Shown here: one piece after another, positions 1-11,900 of the stretch | Layout of the letters: each line of letters opens with the position of its first letter | Numbering within the stretch: position 1 is the stretch's first letter | Assembly (NCBI GenBank): GCA_026261815.1 | Contig: JAMPIT010000511.1 | Span: forward strand, 744,001 to 808,000 | DNA: 64,000 nt | Origin: Monarcha castaneiventris obscurior | Taxonomy: Eukaryota; Chordata; Aves; Passeriformes; Monarchidae | Direction of reading: 5' to 3' | The notes under the pieces: generated by a model | Databases searched by the model: none | Told to the model about the DNA's origin: nothing | The model's input: the letters and a program-made list of their open reading frames with translations, nothing else | Translations under genes and position numbers: made by a program

Positions 1-841
1 CAGAAAAATTGCATTGCATCAGTCTGATGGAATCAGCCCCAGGGAAAACATCAGTGCCTGTCCAGGGCTGTGCTCAGGGCTGTGCTCAGGTGTGTGCAGT
101 ACTGAGCACCAGTCTAGGTCACAGTCTGTGTCTCTCTGTCCTGAGCTGGCTGCACATTTAGATGTAATTTAGCCTGTTTGGTGAGCAGCGTCCCTTGCTG
201 TGGCAGCTCCTCCATCCCTGCAGAAGCTGTGGCGGAGCTGGAGCTGTGCTGCCAGGAGCACAGGGTGGGAGCTCCTCGGGGTGGCTGAATGACATGAGAT
301 GTCCCATCAAGGGATCTGCATGCACCCAGTTACGGGCTTTTATTGCCCAAATCCCAAAAACAATTCTTCAAGCCTGTCAAATTACTATTACCTGTACTGT
401 CTTTACAGCTGAAGTGGGCAACAGATTTTTCTTGCATTTATTTCCCCAAAAGATGAAATCATTTTTTAACATAAAATTATACAGTGAAAGCTGGCACCCC
501 AGGACTTCATCTGACAGCAGTCTCCTTTTTCCTGGCACTGAGTTCCCAGTGACATGGTCCCAGCCTGGGAGCAAAGGGTGCAGTCCAGCTGCTCTGCCTA
601 CTGCATGCCAACTTCCCAAATGCATCATTCTGTGGGTTTGTTACTAGTAAAACTGAGAACATGGGTTTGCTTCACAGCTTGTCTGGAGAATTCTCGATTT
701 CTCCTCCAGGTTAGGGAAACTTCGCTGTGGCACGGCTTGGTTTAGACACTGAGCATTGAGCAGATTTCACATGAAATGCTTCCCTGCCTTGGCCTCCACA
801 TTCCTTTGATGTTTAACAGTTTCTTTGAAGTATGGAGAGAT

Positions 842-1015
842 TTAGAATAATGGAATGGTGTGGGTTGGGATGGACCATAAAGCCCATCCAGTGTCACCCC
901 TGCCATGGGCAGGGACACCTCCCACTTTCCCAGGCTGCTCCAAGCCCCATCCAGCCTGGCCTTGGACACTTCCAGGGATCCAGGGGCAGCCACAGCTTCT
1001 CTGGGCAGCCTGTTC
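842..1015 (-). mobile_element. CR1 LINE 3' fragment
   Basis: The plus strand reads GGAATGGTGTGGGTTGGGAT, then the diagnostic ATGGGCAGGGACACCTCCC, CAAGCCCCATCCAGCCTGG and GGATCCAGGGGCAGCC. This is the reverse complement of the avian CR1 3' end. The copy is strongly 5'-truncated, as usual. Confidence 0.9.
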
Positions 1016-1522
1016 TATTTTACATGTGTTTATCCTTGTTCTGTCAGCTCGTGGGATTCTAATAACTGGTTTAATACAAACATTTCTCTGCTGAGATCAG
1101 TCATTGCACACCTGAGGTCAGAGGCCTCACGATTCCATGATCAGCACCTGCCTTACCTGAGCCATTCCTCCCTGCAGCTCAGTGTCAGATGTCACCTGGA
1201 GCAGGTGACACTTCTGGAGTACCATCAGCTGTAAGAAGCACCTGAGTTACCATATTCATTTTCTTACCAGCACAATAATCTTGCTGTTAATATTAACAAC
1301 TCAGACAAGGAGTAGTAAAACCCTATTTCTCCCACATTCCCTGTGTCTGCCTGACACAAAAAAAGTCTTTATTCAGGAAGCCAGATAGATCCTGATGGCT
1401 GTGTGCTTCTTCCCAGCTTCTGATACAGAATGCTAATGCAAAAAAGCAAAGAAATAAAATTAAAACTAAACGTTTCTCTGCCCACGTGACAAGCAGAATG
1501 GGGCTGGATCCTGGATGCACTG

Positions 1523-1680
1523 TGTTATTTGGGTTGGAAGGGACCTTAAAAGTCATCTCATTCCAACCCTCTGCCATGGGCAGGGACACCTTCCGCTAGA
1601 CCAGGTTGTTCCAAGCCCTGTCCAGTCTGGACTTGGACACTTCCAGGGATCCAGGGGCAGCCACAGCTTCATTGTGCCAG
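1523..1680 (-). mobile_element. CR1 LINE 3' fragment
   Basis: Reverse complement of the CR1 3' end: TTTGGGTTGGAAGGGACC, then TGCCATGGGCAGGGACACC and GGATCCAGGGGCAGCC. It contains a TAGACCAGGTTGTTCC variant unlike the copy at 842, so the two are separate insertions. Confidence 0.9.
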
Positions 1681-2734
1681 GGGAATGAGTCCTTGCTCAC
1701 AGTAGCTGCTCATAAAATCCTCATTAAAGAAATCTTTAAAACCTCTGTATATGCCCACAGTTGTGCCATCCTGGTATCAATCTTTTATTGCACTCTCTTT
1801 CCCTGGCTAAGACTTTTTTTCCTTAACTACAAAGCCCCTGACTTCAAAAGTGTTTGCTTGGGTTTTTTCCTAATTCCTTGCCCTATGTTGAATACACATT
1901 GAGGTTTCCAGATGTGAGAAACAAGCCATCCTAAAGATCACTCTGCAGTTTTCAAAATGCAGCAGGATTTTGGTTTGTTTCTTTTTAGCAGAAATTTAAT
2001 ATGAAAGGAAATACTGGTCTGCTAGGCTGGGCCAGCACATCTCTAGTCTTTAGCAGGCTTGGGAAAGATGATTGACCAAATTCAGGGGATTTGTGGGCAA
2101 GTATACCAGAAACCTGGTTTTGTCATGGAAAGAGTGAGAAGATAAGAAGGAGCAGACCTGCCTCTGGCAGTGTGAGGGAGGAGCAGGGCAGCTGGTCCAG
2201 CTGCGATGAGCTGTTGCTCAGGGCCAGGAGCAGTAATCCTTGCAGGCAGCGAGGATGGAGCTGGTCCCTTCCACTGCAGTTTGCTGGAAATTTAGGGACG
2301 GAACAAATTTGACGTCAGCCTTGAGAGAGGGGATTTCCAGTGTTCGCAGCGCTGGCTCTGTGACTGTCAGACAGGTCTTGACTGATCCCTCCCTAGGAAT
2401 GCTCTCGGAGCCTTTTCCGTGGTCGTTGGCAGGTCACCACTCGCAGAAGGAAGAGCTGTAGGTGCCAGTTATTTTCAGGAAGGAAGGTATGGCTGCAAGC
2501 ATGATCCTTCTGGAGTTCAGCCCATCCAGGTTAAGCCCCAGTGTCCCCCAGCTCGAGTGCTGAGCTGGGGATCCGTGTGTTCGGTTTTTATTCGGGCATG
2601 GAGAGCAGTCCCCCCGCCCAGGGGGCTGGGAGTACTCCAGGTTTTTCCATGTGACACTGTATAAAGATGGAGGCTGCTCTTGTTTTGATTCTCGCCTGAT
2701 TTAATTACATTTGCTTTTTCTCTTTTTATTTCAG

Positions 2735-2967
2735 TTGTGATTCCAAAGAGCCCTTTACCTGCCTCCGAAGTAAACTCGGAGAAACCTAGCATGCACAGTA
2801 GCACAAAGACTGTTTTGGGGCATCAACAAGGGCAAAGGCGTCGCAAAACAGGGAAGAAGCGTGGTCGAACGACCAAAGCGCTAATCCACCACCCCATGCC
2901 TACACCCTCCAAGTCAGTGGAGCCTTTGAAATTCCCCAGAAAGAGAGGCCCCAAGCCTGGCAGTAAG
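2735..2967 (+). CDS. SCMH1: SCMH1 exon: basic linker after the MBT repeats
   Basis: The acceptor is TTTATTTCAG at 2725-2734 and the donor is AAG|GTAAAA. Two bases complete a codon begun upstream, then 77 codons follow starting [11 protein letters not shown]. The exon encodes very basic clusters ([13 protein letters not shown] and [13 protein letters not shown]) resembling AT-hook or nuclear-localisation motifs. The exon ends on a codon boundary. Confidence 0.95.
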
Positions 2968-5900
2968 GTAAAAGCTGATGCTGATGCAGGCGGGTGAACA
3001 GCAGGTGCTGCAGGTCCTGCCATGGGATGGTGCATGCGTGTGTTTGTGCACGTTTGTCTCAGCCTCTGGCTGTGTGACTGCAGCAAGTAGGAGACCGGAG
3101 GGGTATATGGGCTGGGAGTATCCTCAGAGTCCAGCCCCAGAGCTGTAGAGAATGTCTGTGTCCTAAAAATCATTTCCATCAAGAATCCATGTCTTTGGAA
3201 TCGCATTGGTTGTGGAGTAGCATGGCAGATGCTGGGAGCACGACAGGATGGCCAAAGAGTAGAATAAGCTCTCCCGTCCGTTGTTGTGGCTAGTCTGAGT
3301 CTGACAGAGGTGGCAGATCCCACGCTTGTTATTTTTCAGGATTGTGGTTTGTAAAATACACACTTATTGATTACTAGGTTCTTGAGACACCCTGTCATCA
3401 CCATCAGAAATGTGTCATGTTCCACAGTGCCTTGTCTGTTGGATGCAGAGGAGAGAGTGTAGTGATCAGGGGTGGTAAAGGAGAGCAGGGGTAAAAGGAG
3501 AAATATCTCCTCTTTTTCTGCAGAGGAAACCTAGGACATTGCTGAACCCAGCACCCACCTCTCCAACAACCAGTACCCCAGAGCCAGACACAAGCACTGT
3601 GCCCCAGGACGCTGCTACAATCCCCAGCTCTGCCATGCAGGCTCCCACAGGTAAGGAGGGTCTTGGACCACAATCTTGACAGGATTGCACAGTTAGGAAC
3701 TGCAGCAGGCAGACAGCAACACCCCAAGAGAATCCCATTTCTTCCTAAGCCAGTAAACCAACAATCCTTACCACTCCAGAAAGGCTGGCCTGAGAGAGGC
3801 ACGTGAGTCCAGATCAGCTGTTCATTTATCTCTCTGTCTGTTTGGAAATAATGAAGTAGGAAGATTGCAGGCCCACCTGTTGAGTGCAAGGACCCCTTTC
3901 CCCTGTATGCTGGTGACTCCACAGCTCTCCAGGGACACTCGTGGCCCTTTGTGCCCAGGGGCAGTCGGGTGTGCAGCACCCCTTGTGAGCCCCGAGCATG
4001 AGCTCTCCCACACCGTGCCAGGCACAGCTGCTGGAACTGCACAGGGAGCAGAGGAGGTGCTGAAGGACTGTGATCTGCCCAGCCCCAGCCAGGATATCAA
4101 GGCACAGAGGTACAGGAGGGAATAGGGGAGGAGGAGGAGCAGCAGTAAAGAGTGTATGCACTGCTACATCTGAGGATGAATCTGGCCAGGAAAGTCTAAT
4201 GTGAAGCTGCTTTTGACATGTTGAGTCAAGCACTGGATATGGGCTGAACCCTCTGTTTCCCCAGAATGTGATTTGCCAGTTTTCAGAGGAACCTAAAGAA
4301 GCCAGTTTCCCTAAAAAGGAAAGGCTGTGGGAACCCCTAGAAAGTGGGGGCTGCATTCCTTCTTCCCCTCTGAGCATCACAGCCACCTTACCTGGCTGGC
4401 ATGGAAACCACTTTACAGCCTGACTGCAGGGAAGAGCATGGGAGAAACAGCAGCAGTTTGGAAGGTGAGCATGAGGCAGGAAGATTTTGGAGGTGATTCC
4501 CCTCTAGAAGCGGCTCCACTGTGAGGATGCATTTAGGCAGTCATGGTGGATTCACTTTATGAGCGATTGGACAGTCTTAAAATCTCAGCATCTCTCAGGT
4601 TGATTTTAGGCATCTGTTTCTCGCTTTCTTGAGTGGGTTAATGGCAAACACATTTCTCATCTTGGCAGTTTGCATTTACTTGAACAAGAACGGCAGCACT
4701 GGGCCCCATCTAGACAAGAAGAAAGTTCAGCAGCTGCCAGACCATTTTGGACCAGCTCGAGCTTCTGTTGTCCTGCAGCAAGCAGTACAGGCCTGCATTG
4801 ATTGCGCTTATCATCAGAAAACAGTCTTCTCCTTCTTAAAACAAGGCCACGGGGGAGAGGTCATCTCAGGTGAGAAGGGGCCCGCAGCACTTTGCCTCCA
4901 GAGAGGTTGTTGCAAGAATTTTCTCATTGGAAGATGTCTGTCCTGAAGCTCACTGCAGCCACAGGCCAGGGGCAGACAGAAGAGTTCTGTCTTCTCTTTC
5001 TTGCCACACATCTGTGTCAGTGAAGCAACAGCTGGCGGCTGACTCAGGGCGGAGCAGTTCCCGTGGCCTGCGGGCACAGCTGCTGGAGCAGGCAGTGCTC
5101 AGTCCTGGCATCAGCCTGGGCAGCAATCCCGCCGCACCGACCGGCCCCCCGCGCTGCCCCAGCCCTGGGAGGAGCCACAACAGGGGGGATTCCACAACTC
5201 CTCATGGAAAGAACAAGAAATATCCCGGGTTTTAATTTTCCTTTAAGCCCGTGCGTAGCCGGATCTGCGAGCGCAGGCCCCTCCTCGAATCCTTTCCGTT
5301 CCCTCGGACGCGGCTCCCCTGGCGCTGCCGCCCCGGCCCCTGCTGGGTGCAGCAGGCTGGTCCTGGCCTGCCCCGGCAGCGGAAGGCAGTGGCTTTGTTG
5401 GCTCTAGACAGCCCAGCGATGCTGAGATCCAGGAGCTGGCTGTGCGGCCCTGGGCGTAGCCTCCCGCCTTCGCGGGGGGTTCACGTGTTGGGCTCTGTTT
5501 GTTTCTGTCTCCAGCTGTGTTTGATCGGGAACAGCACACTCTGAACCTGCCAGCAGTAAACAGTATCACCTACGTCCTCCGCTTCCTGGAGAAGCTCTGC
5601 CACAATCTGCGCAGTGACAACCTCTTTGGGAACCAGCCTTTCACTCAGAACAGCCACATGCAGCGCTCACACGAGTACGACCACGACAGGTATCTACCAG
5701 GTAGGAGCTGGGGCGGGGGCGGCACTGTAGGGACCCAGGTGCTCCTTGTCTGAACCCAGATTTTATCTCCGGAGGAGGCAGGCTCGTGTTCCAGAGCCCT
5801 CTCACAGGGTTCATTACATCACACCCAGTGTCGTGCACATGCCCGCAGGGCTCTTGTTGTGCAGGATTCCAGTTGCATTTTCTGCCTGTCAGTTTGGTTT

Positions 5901-8900
5901 CCATCTCCGCTGTAGGTTTCCACTCATCCGTGCTGTCTCCTTGTCTTCCCTCCTCTCCTTATCCCCCAGTCCTTCGCGCTTCCTGTAATCTGATTATGGT
6001 GACTTCACAGAGCTAGGAATTCAGGTGAAAGACTGCATGAGAAGGGAGAGTGATAACATGCAGCAGGTAAACTGGAATTAGAAATTAATTAAAGCAGAGT
6101 GGTTTCCACGCTGGCCGTGGATCTGCTGCCAGCAGCCAGGGCATCCAGCCCTCGGTGACAGTGTGGCCTGTTCAGGGGTGATGCTCATGCAGTAATCTGA
6201 GGCAGAGGTGGTTTTGTTTTCCTTGGCATGGCATTGAAGCAGCTCACCCCAGCAAGACAGTTCATGCCACAGTGCAGATTGTCAGGCTGCAAAACTGCTC
6301 CGAAGCAGAAGCAGTGGAAAACAAGCCTGGCAGTTGCCCCACAGTGCTGGGCAGTGGCAGCAAGCCTGGGGTGATGGCTGCCCCACAGGCTGTCTGGGGG
6401 AGCTCCTGCTCCAGGAATATCAGTCGTGGAGAGGATCAGAGCTGTCTGCATGCTCTTAGGTGGTTGACAAGTGCTGATCTCCTTTCCTATCTTGCTTTCT
6501 TCCCCCTCTAGTCAGCAAATACCTGTGGTGTGGTTTGAGGTCTTTCCAAAGTTAATCCTTTGCATAATTATGGCTCTGGCAAGAAAAGCGAAAGTTGTAT
6601 GGATGTAGAAGGATGGAAACTTAGGAAGAACTGTTTAAGAAGTTGCTAAGCATGAGGTGTAGGGGCAACAGCCAGATGCCACAGTGCTTCCATTCACTGC
6701 AGCTCACAAAGCACCTTGGCAGTCTAGAGAGCAAGAGGATCTTCCCATCCTCTGCTTCCTCCAGGGCTGAGCAGAGCCTTGCTGGAGCCAGCAGGGCCAG
6801 GAGCAAAAGCTGTGCTGTGCTGTGAGAAGAGGAGCTGTAGGAGATGGAAGGACAGGAGCAGCATGGCTAGTTACTAGGACTAGAGGCTGTCCCCTGAGGA
6901 CCCCTCAAACAGAAGAAATCCCCATGTTTCAGTGTGGAGGTACCCTGTCATCATGAGATAGAGCAAATACAGAGTGGGAGGGAAAGCATCCAGGTCTGGG
7001 CATGGATGAGAGGGTCCTGTAGCTCACACATGGAGTTTCCAGCCTCCATGAGAGGTCAGTGGTGGCTGTGCCAAGAGTTGGGCTGCTGGGCAGGGTGGAA
7101 AAGTATAAATCAGAATTCAGGGAAACTCGGGCACAGCACCGGATCCGACACAATGCTGAGACCTGCCCATCCTGAGCTCTGATTCAGAGTGTTTGCAGCA
7201 CTTAAAGAAAAATTAACCACAGTCCGAAGAAGTGACAGCACCTAGTCCTGCAGTTCATCCTGATTTCTCAGAGCTTGTTGGGCAACACCTTTTTCAGGCA
7301 CCTGAACTAAGGTGGTAAACATTGTTATCTACACATTACAGTGGCTTCTGGTGAGGGCAGGGAAACAGTGCCAGTGATTCTGGGTGGTTTGGGCTGGTCA
7401 TGGAGGAATGAGGGTGCAGTTGTACATCCTTAAATCACAACAGATGTCAAGGCTGCTGTGGTCTCACCTTCAGCTCTGCATGTCCTGCCTTGTTTCCTCT
7501 CCAGTACAGGAATGTATTGTATGGGGCTGGTTCTTCCAGTAAATGGCCACTGGTTAGGACTGGGAGCTGGTCTGAGTTCCCAGAACAAACTGGCTTTGCA
7601 GGAGCACCCGTGTGGGTGCCCTGGAGAATTGGTGTGTGTGCTTGGGGCAGAGGGAAGGTCTGCGGCAGCCCTTAGGTCAGCAGTGTCCTGCCATTCTGCC
7701 TTACTGAGTAAATGGAAATAAGGAGAAACAGACCAAGCTGTACATCAGGAGCAGCCGTTTGCAGGAAACTGGGCAGCTGATTGCTGTTCATAACAGCATG
7801 AACATGATGTGACCTGGAGCCATGTGAAAACACGGGACTGGAGAGACCTTCTGGACCCCTGAGCCCTGGCTCCTGCTGTTACAGCACCACAGCACATGGT
7901 GCTTCTTGGATTAAATCTGGAGTTGCCAGTTTTGCTTTTCCACTGGAGACTGCTCCAAGGTTTTTTGCTGAGATTTTAGAAACTATGTTGTAATTTCCAG
8001 CTGTAATTTATTCTTGGGCAACTTGGTATCTATGTCTCTTGGTCTTAATATTGTCTTTAAGCTTAACTTGGTTCTCTCTCCTGGAGGTAGTTACAGAGCA
8101 GTTGTAGCCCTCAGAGGATTTCATCTTTTGGCTGCACTTCGCTCTCCTCAGCCAGTGTTGGTTTGACTTAAACTTCATGGGGTCGCCAGAGTGCCACCCA
8201 GCACTCTGAGGAGGAGCTCATGGGGACCTGGTGCCACAGCACTGGCACCACCGTGGTCACAGGAAATGTCTCTGCAGTCACTTTTAGTCACTGTGTCCTT
8301 GTAGCAGGTGATGATCAGCCTGTCCTGGTCACATACCCCGTTCTTCTCATCCACCGTTGTCACCTGCAGGTCCCCAGCTCATGGGACAGTGCTTCAAGTG
8401 CACATCTGGATTTAGCTGCTGGATTTTCCTCCTTGGTGGTTCTTGGTTCTATAGATATCCTTCCTGCCTGATTTTAAATGCTGCTTTGTCTGGCCTGACA
8501 TGGGAAAACATCAGCAGATTTCATCAGTGAATCTACAATTTCTGCCACAGTTGCTAATACAGTTATTAAATGACACTGGGCTCAAGGATGATCCTCAAGC
8601 AGATTCATTGGTTGCTCCCCAGTCTCATGTTCCCTCCCAGTGTGCTGCCGATAGCTTTTCCTCTCAAATCAGATTTCTGTGCACAGAAAAAGGCTCCTGG
8701 TAATTCATGTTCTGTCTCAGCTGGTGGCTCTCTATATATAACATCTTGCTGAATTCCACATATATGAGGTTGATTTCTCTTACCTCGTGTGATAGATCAG
8801 CATTTCCCCATCACAGGGAGGCCGTTGGGTCAGTCTCCTCTGATGAACAGCTACCATAGAATGTGCCATGTGTATTTCCTGCCCTTTCCTTCAGAGTCTG

Positions 8901-11900
8901 CCACAAGCCTTGTGGTGTTGCTGAGATCAGACATAGGCATTTTATTGGAAAAATATTTTTTTCCACCTTCTTTTTCCAATGTTGATACCACATTTCGAGT
9001 CGTTCTTAGTAATGCAGTGCTGGGTTTTGTTAGAATTGACTGCAGCAGACCCAGAGTTTCAGGTGCACTGTCATTCTTGGCTTCCTCTGCACCCTCAAGT
9101 CTCCAGTTTGAGGACATTCAGTTGTTGGACTTAGTCAGTGGTGGATTTTTTCATTCCTGTCATTTTTTTTTATCCTTAGATCCTTGCCCCCAGTGTTCAG
9201 CATGGCTGCAGCTGGAAGTGAATCCCAGAATGGTTTGGGTTGGAAGGGACCTTAAAGCTCATCTTGTTCCACCCCCTGCCATGGGCAGGGACACCTTCCA
9301 CTATCCCAGGTTGCTCCAAGCCCCATCCAGCCTGGCCTTGGACACTTCCAGGGATCCAGGGGCAGCCACAGCTTCCCTGGGCAACCTGGCCTCACCACCC
9401 TCAGGGAAGATTTTCTTCCATATATCCAGTCTAAATCTACCATCTTTCACCTTAGAAGTGCACTGAGTGCAGGTGATTGTCACAGATGTATCAGCACCTG
9501 AGCCAGGTGTGTAGGTGTGCTCTGCAGCCAGGGAGGAGGTGCCAGAGCAGTCAGTGCAAGGTACATTGTCCTAAAGTAGAAGCCCTGAGTGGCCTGACAA
9601 GATGAGGTGAGTGCCACTGCTCATAAAGGCGTCCACCCCTGTGGCTTTGGGATGGCCCACTGCACCATCCAGGCAAGGCAGGTGAGCTGCTCTTCCTCCC
9701 ACCAGCCTCCCAAGGCAGGGGAGGTGAAATAGCCCTTCTAACTGTCCTGTCATTTGGAGGCAAGGACAATCCTTTTTCCTTTTCTGTCAGTCCTTACCTT
9801 TCTGCACAGTGTCCCCTCTCTCTGTTCCCCTGTGCTTGTTCCTTCTGTGGTTGAAACCCGGGCCTGTCTTTGCCTTTGCATTGTCTCAAAACACAGAATG
9901 AGTTAAAAACCTCCCTTCCTCCCTGCACTCCCCATCTGAGGTGCATGGCTCCATGCTGAGCAGGGCCTTTTTATCCAAGTAAATGATCTGCTTGTTCTCA
10001 GCATCCTTCTCAAAGTGAGCATCTATCCACTGAGATTTGGGGTCCTTCCCTCTCAGATTATTTCCTCTTTGATGATACACATTCATGAGGTTTATAGCAT
10101 CTTTGAACTCAAGGCATTTTCTTTTTATTCCTGATGACCTGAGTGCAGTTCTTTCTGTTACTCCATTTCTTTATTTTCTTAAAACTTGTCCTTTAAAACC
10201 AGAATTCTGTTTCTGGTTTATCCTCCCATTAATTTACACCGACCTTGCTTCTGATTCCCGGGATTAACGTCTATAACCTGACCTGCTGTGTTTGCATTAC
10301 TTTTATTGTCAACCACTTAAAAAAGAACCCAAACCAAAACCTGATGAAACCTTTGTAAAACATCACCTTGTATTGTGGATCTGTGGCTGTTGGGTGAAGA
10401 AGGTCGTGCACTTTGACATGGGGTTTTCCAGAGACATTACCAAGAGCATGTGTTCCCCTCTCTGGGCAGTGAGTGTTTTTTACAGGGACTCGTCCTGAGG
10501 ATGGAATTTGTTTTTCTGGCAATGTTACAGTGATTTTTGGTAGTACTCCTATGGAGTCCCAAGGCCTCAGTGCAAGCAGCTCTTTCATTTCCCTGAAGGA
10601 TGTTGATTGAACAGGTACCTTCTCTACCTTTGTGTTTCCCTGTAGTCAGCTCAGCTGTGCCTGTCTGGTGCTTCTCCCCACGTGTACCTCCGTTTGTTGG
10701 GCATTTTGCATCTCCCTTGGTGTCGGTCCCGCCGTACCTGCTGCCCCTCCTGCACCTGTTCCTGTCCTGTGCCAGCTGTTGGGGCTGCTCCGGGCTGGTG
10801 GTGGCTCCTGGCATTTGTGTAGGAGCATTGGACCCCTCTGTGCCTGCGCCCAGGAATGCTAGCTCTCACATGTCACCCATGCTCGGGGTGGCTGGAACGG
10901 CCCAGCTGGGAGCTGGTGGCCTGAGTGGGCAGAGGGCATCTGGAGGGTCACCTCAGCTGGGACAGGGTCTGTCACCCCTGTGTCACTTACGTGGCTGCTG
11001 TCCCCATCAGTGCCAGTGCTTCCATTCCTTGTTCATCCACCCACTGACGCCGTGTGTGCAGAGACGTCCCAGCCCATCCCAACATCCCGTCTGCTCTGTA
11101 GGATAGGGAGAGTCCCATCCTTGGGCTCTTTTTGGAGAGGAGCAGCAGTGACAGCGCCTGGGGGATCCAGAGATGGGGGAAATTGAAAATTGGAGTCGGG
11201 TTTAATCCAGAACTGTGCATGGCACAGAGGGTTTGCAAATCATCCAAGGGTTGTTTGCCGGTCATCCAAGGGTCATATGTGTCTGAAAGGTGATGAGTGG
11301 GATGAGCAGGAATTGTGTGGGATGAGCCAAGGCATAGAATGAGGAGAAATGGAATTAAGTCAATTAGAGGTGATATTTGGGTGAAATATGGCAAAACACA
11401 GCAAAGATTCTTTGTTAGTTTTCTCACCATCCTTTTTCTGTGATAAAACCTGCAAACTCTGCTCTGTTGAGCCCTGCCAGATGTGCTGAATTGCAGCTTG
11501 AACAGGTGGTGGGTGCCCAGGCTGGCGATGCACACAGGGCTCAGGGGACTCTGTGAAGACTGCATTTCCCAGGACGTCTCCACTCCTAAAGAGGGCTTGT
11601 TCTCTTTTCCTAGACAGAAGCAGTTCGTTAGACGGCTCTCTGCAGGGACCAGGCCGGGGTACAAAGCGCTATTCCCAAGATTCCCCTCCATACAGTGCTC
11701 CTCTCTCCCCCAAGTTACCAAAGAATGACCGTCACCCTTTGGAAGGTGAGCACAGCGTGTCTTCCCAGAGCTGCCTGTTCCCAGTGCCCTGTCCCGGCTG
11801 CAGCAGGGTCAGATCTGCTGTGCCAAACCGAGCCGTGGCTTCAGGGAGCTGCTTTGCTTGGCCCTGGCATGGGTTGTGCTTGGCGTTCCGGAGGGGAGTG

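Larger units (their letters stand above)
1..2734 (+). other. SCMH1: SCMH1 intron (3' part)
   Basis: No exon of the MBT repeats could be recognised. The stretch carries two minus-strand CR1 fragments (about 842-1015 and 1523-1680) and otherwise unique intronic sequence. Short open frames here overlap CR1 or show no similarity to anything I know. Confidence 0.75.

Noticed and set aside
8789..9466. 225-codon open frame on the plus strand in an SCMH1 intron
   Set aside because: Its last third is CR1 sequence and the rest has no recognisable domain, splice context or codon pattern.
10987..11721. 244-codon open frame on the minus strand
   Set aside because: It lies antisense to the probable SCMH1 cassette exon and shows no similarity to any family I know; it is most simply a chance frame.
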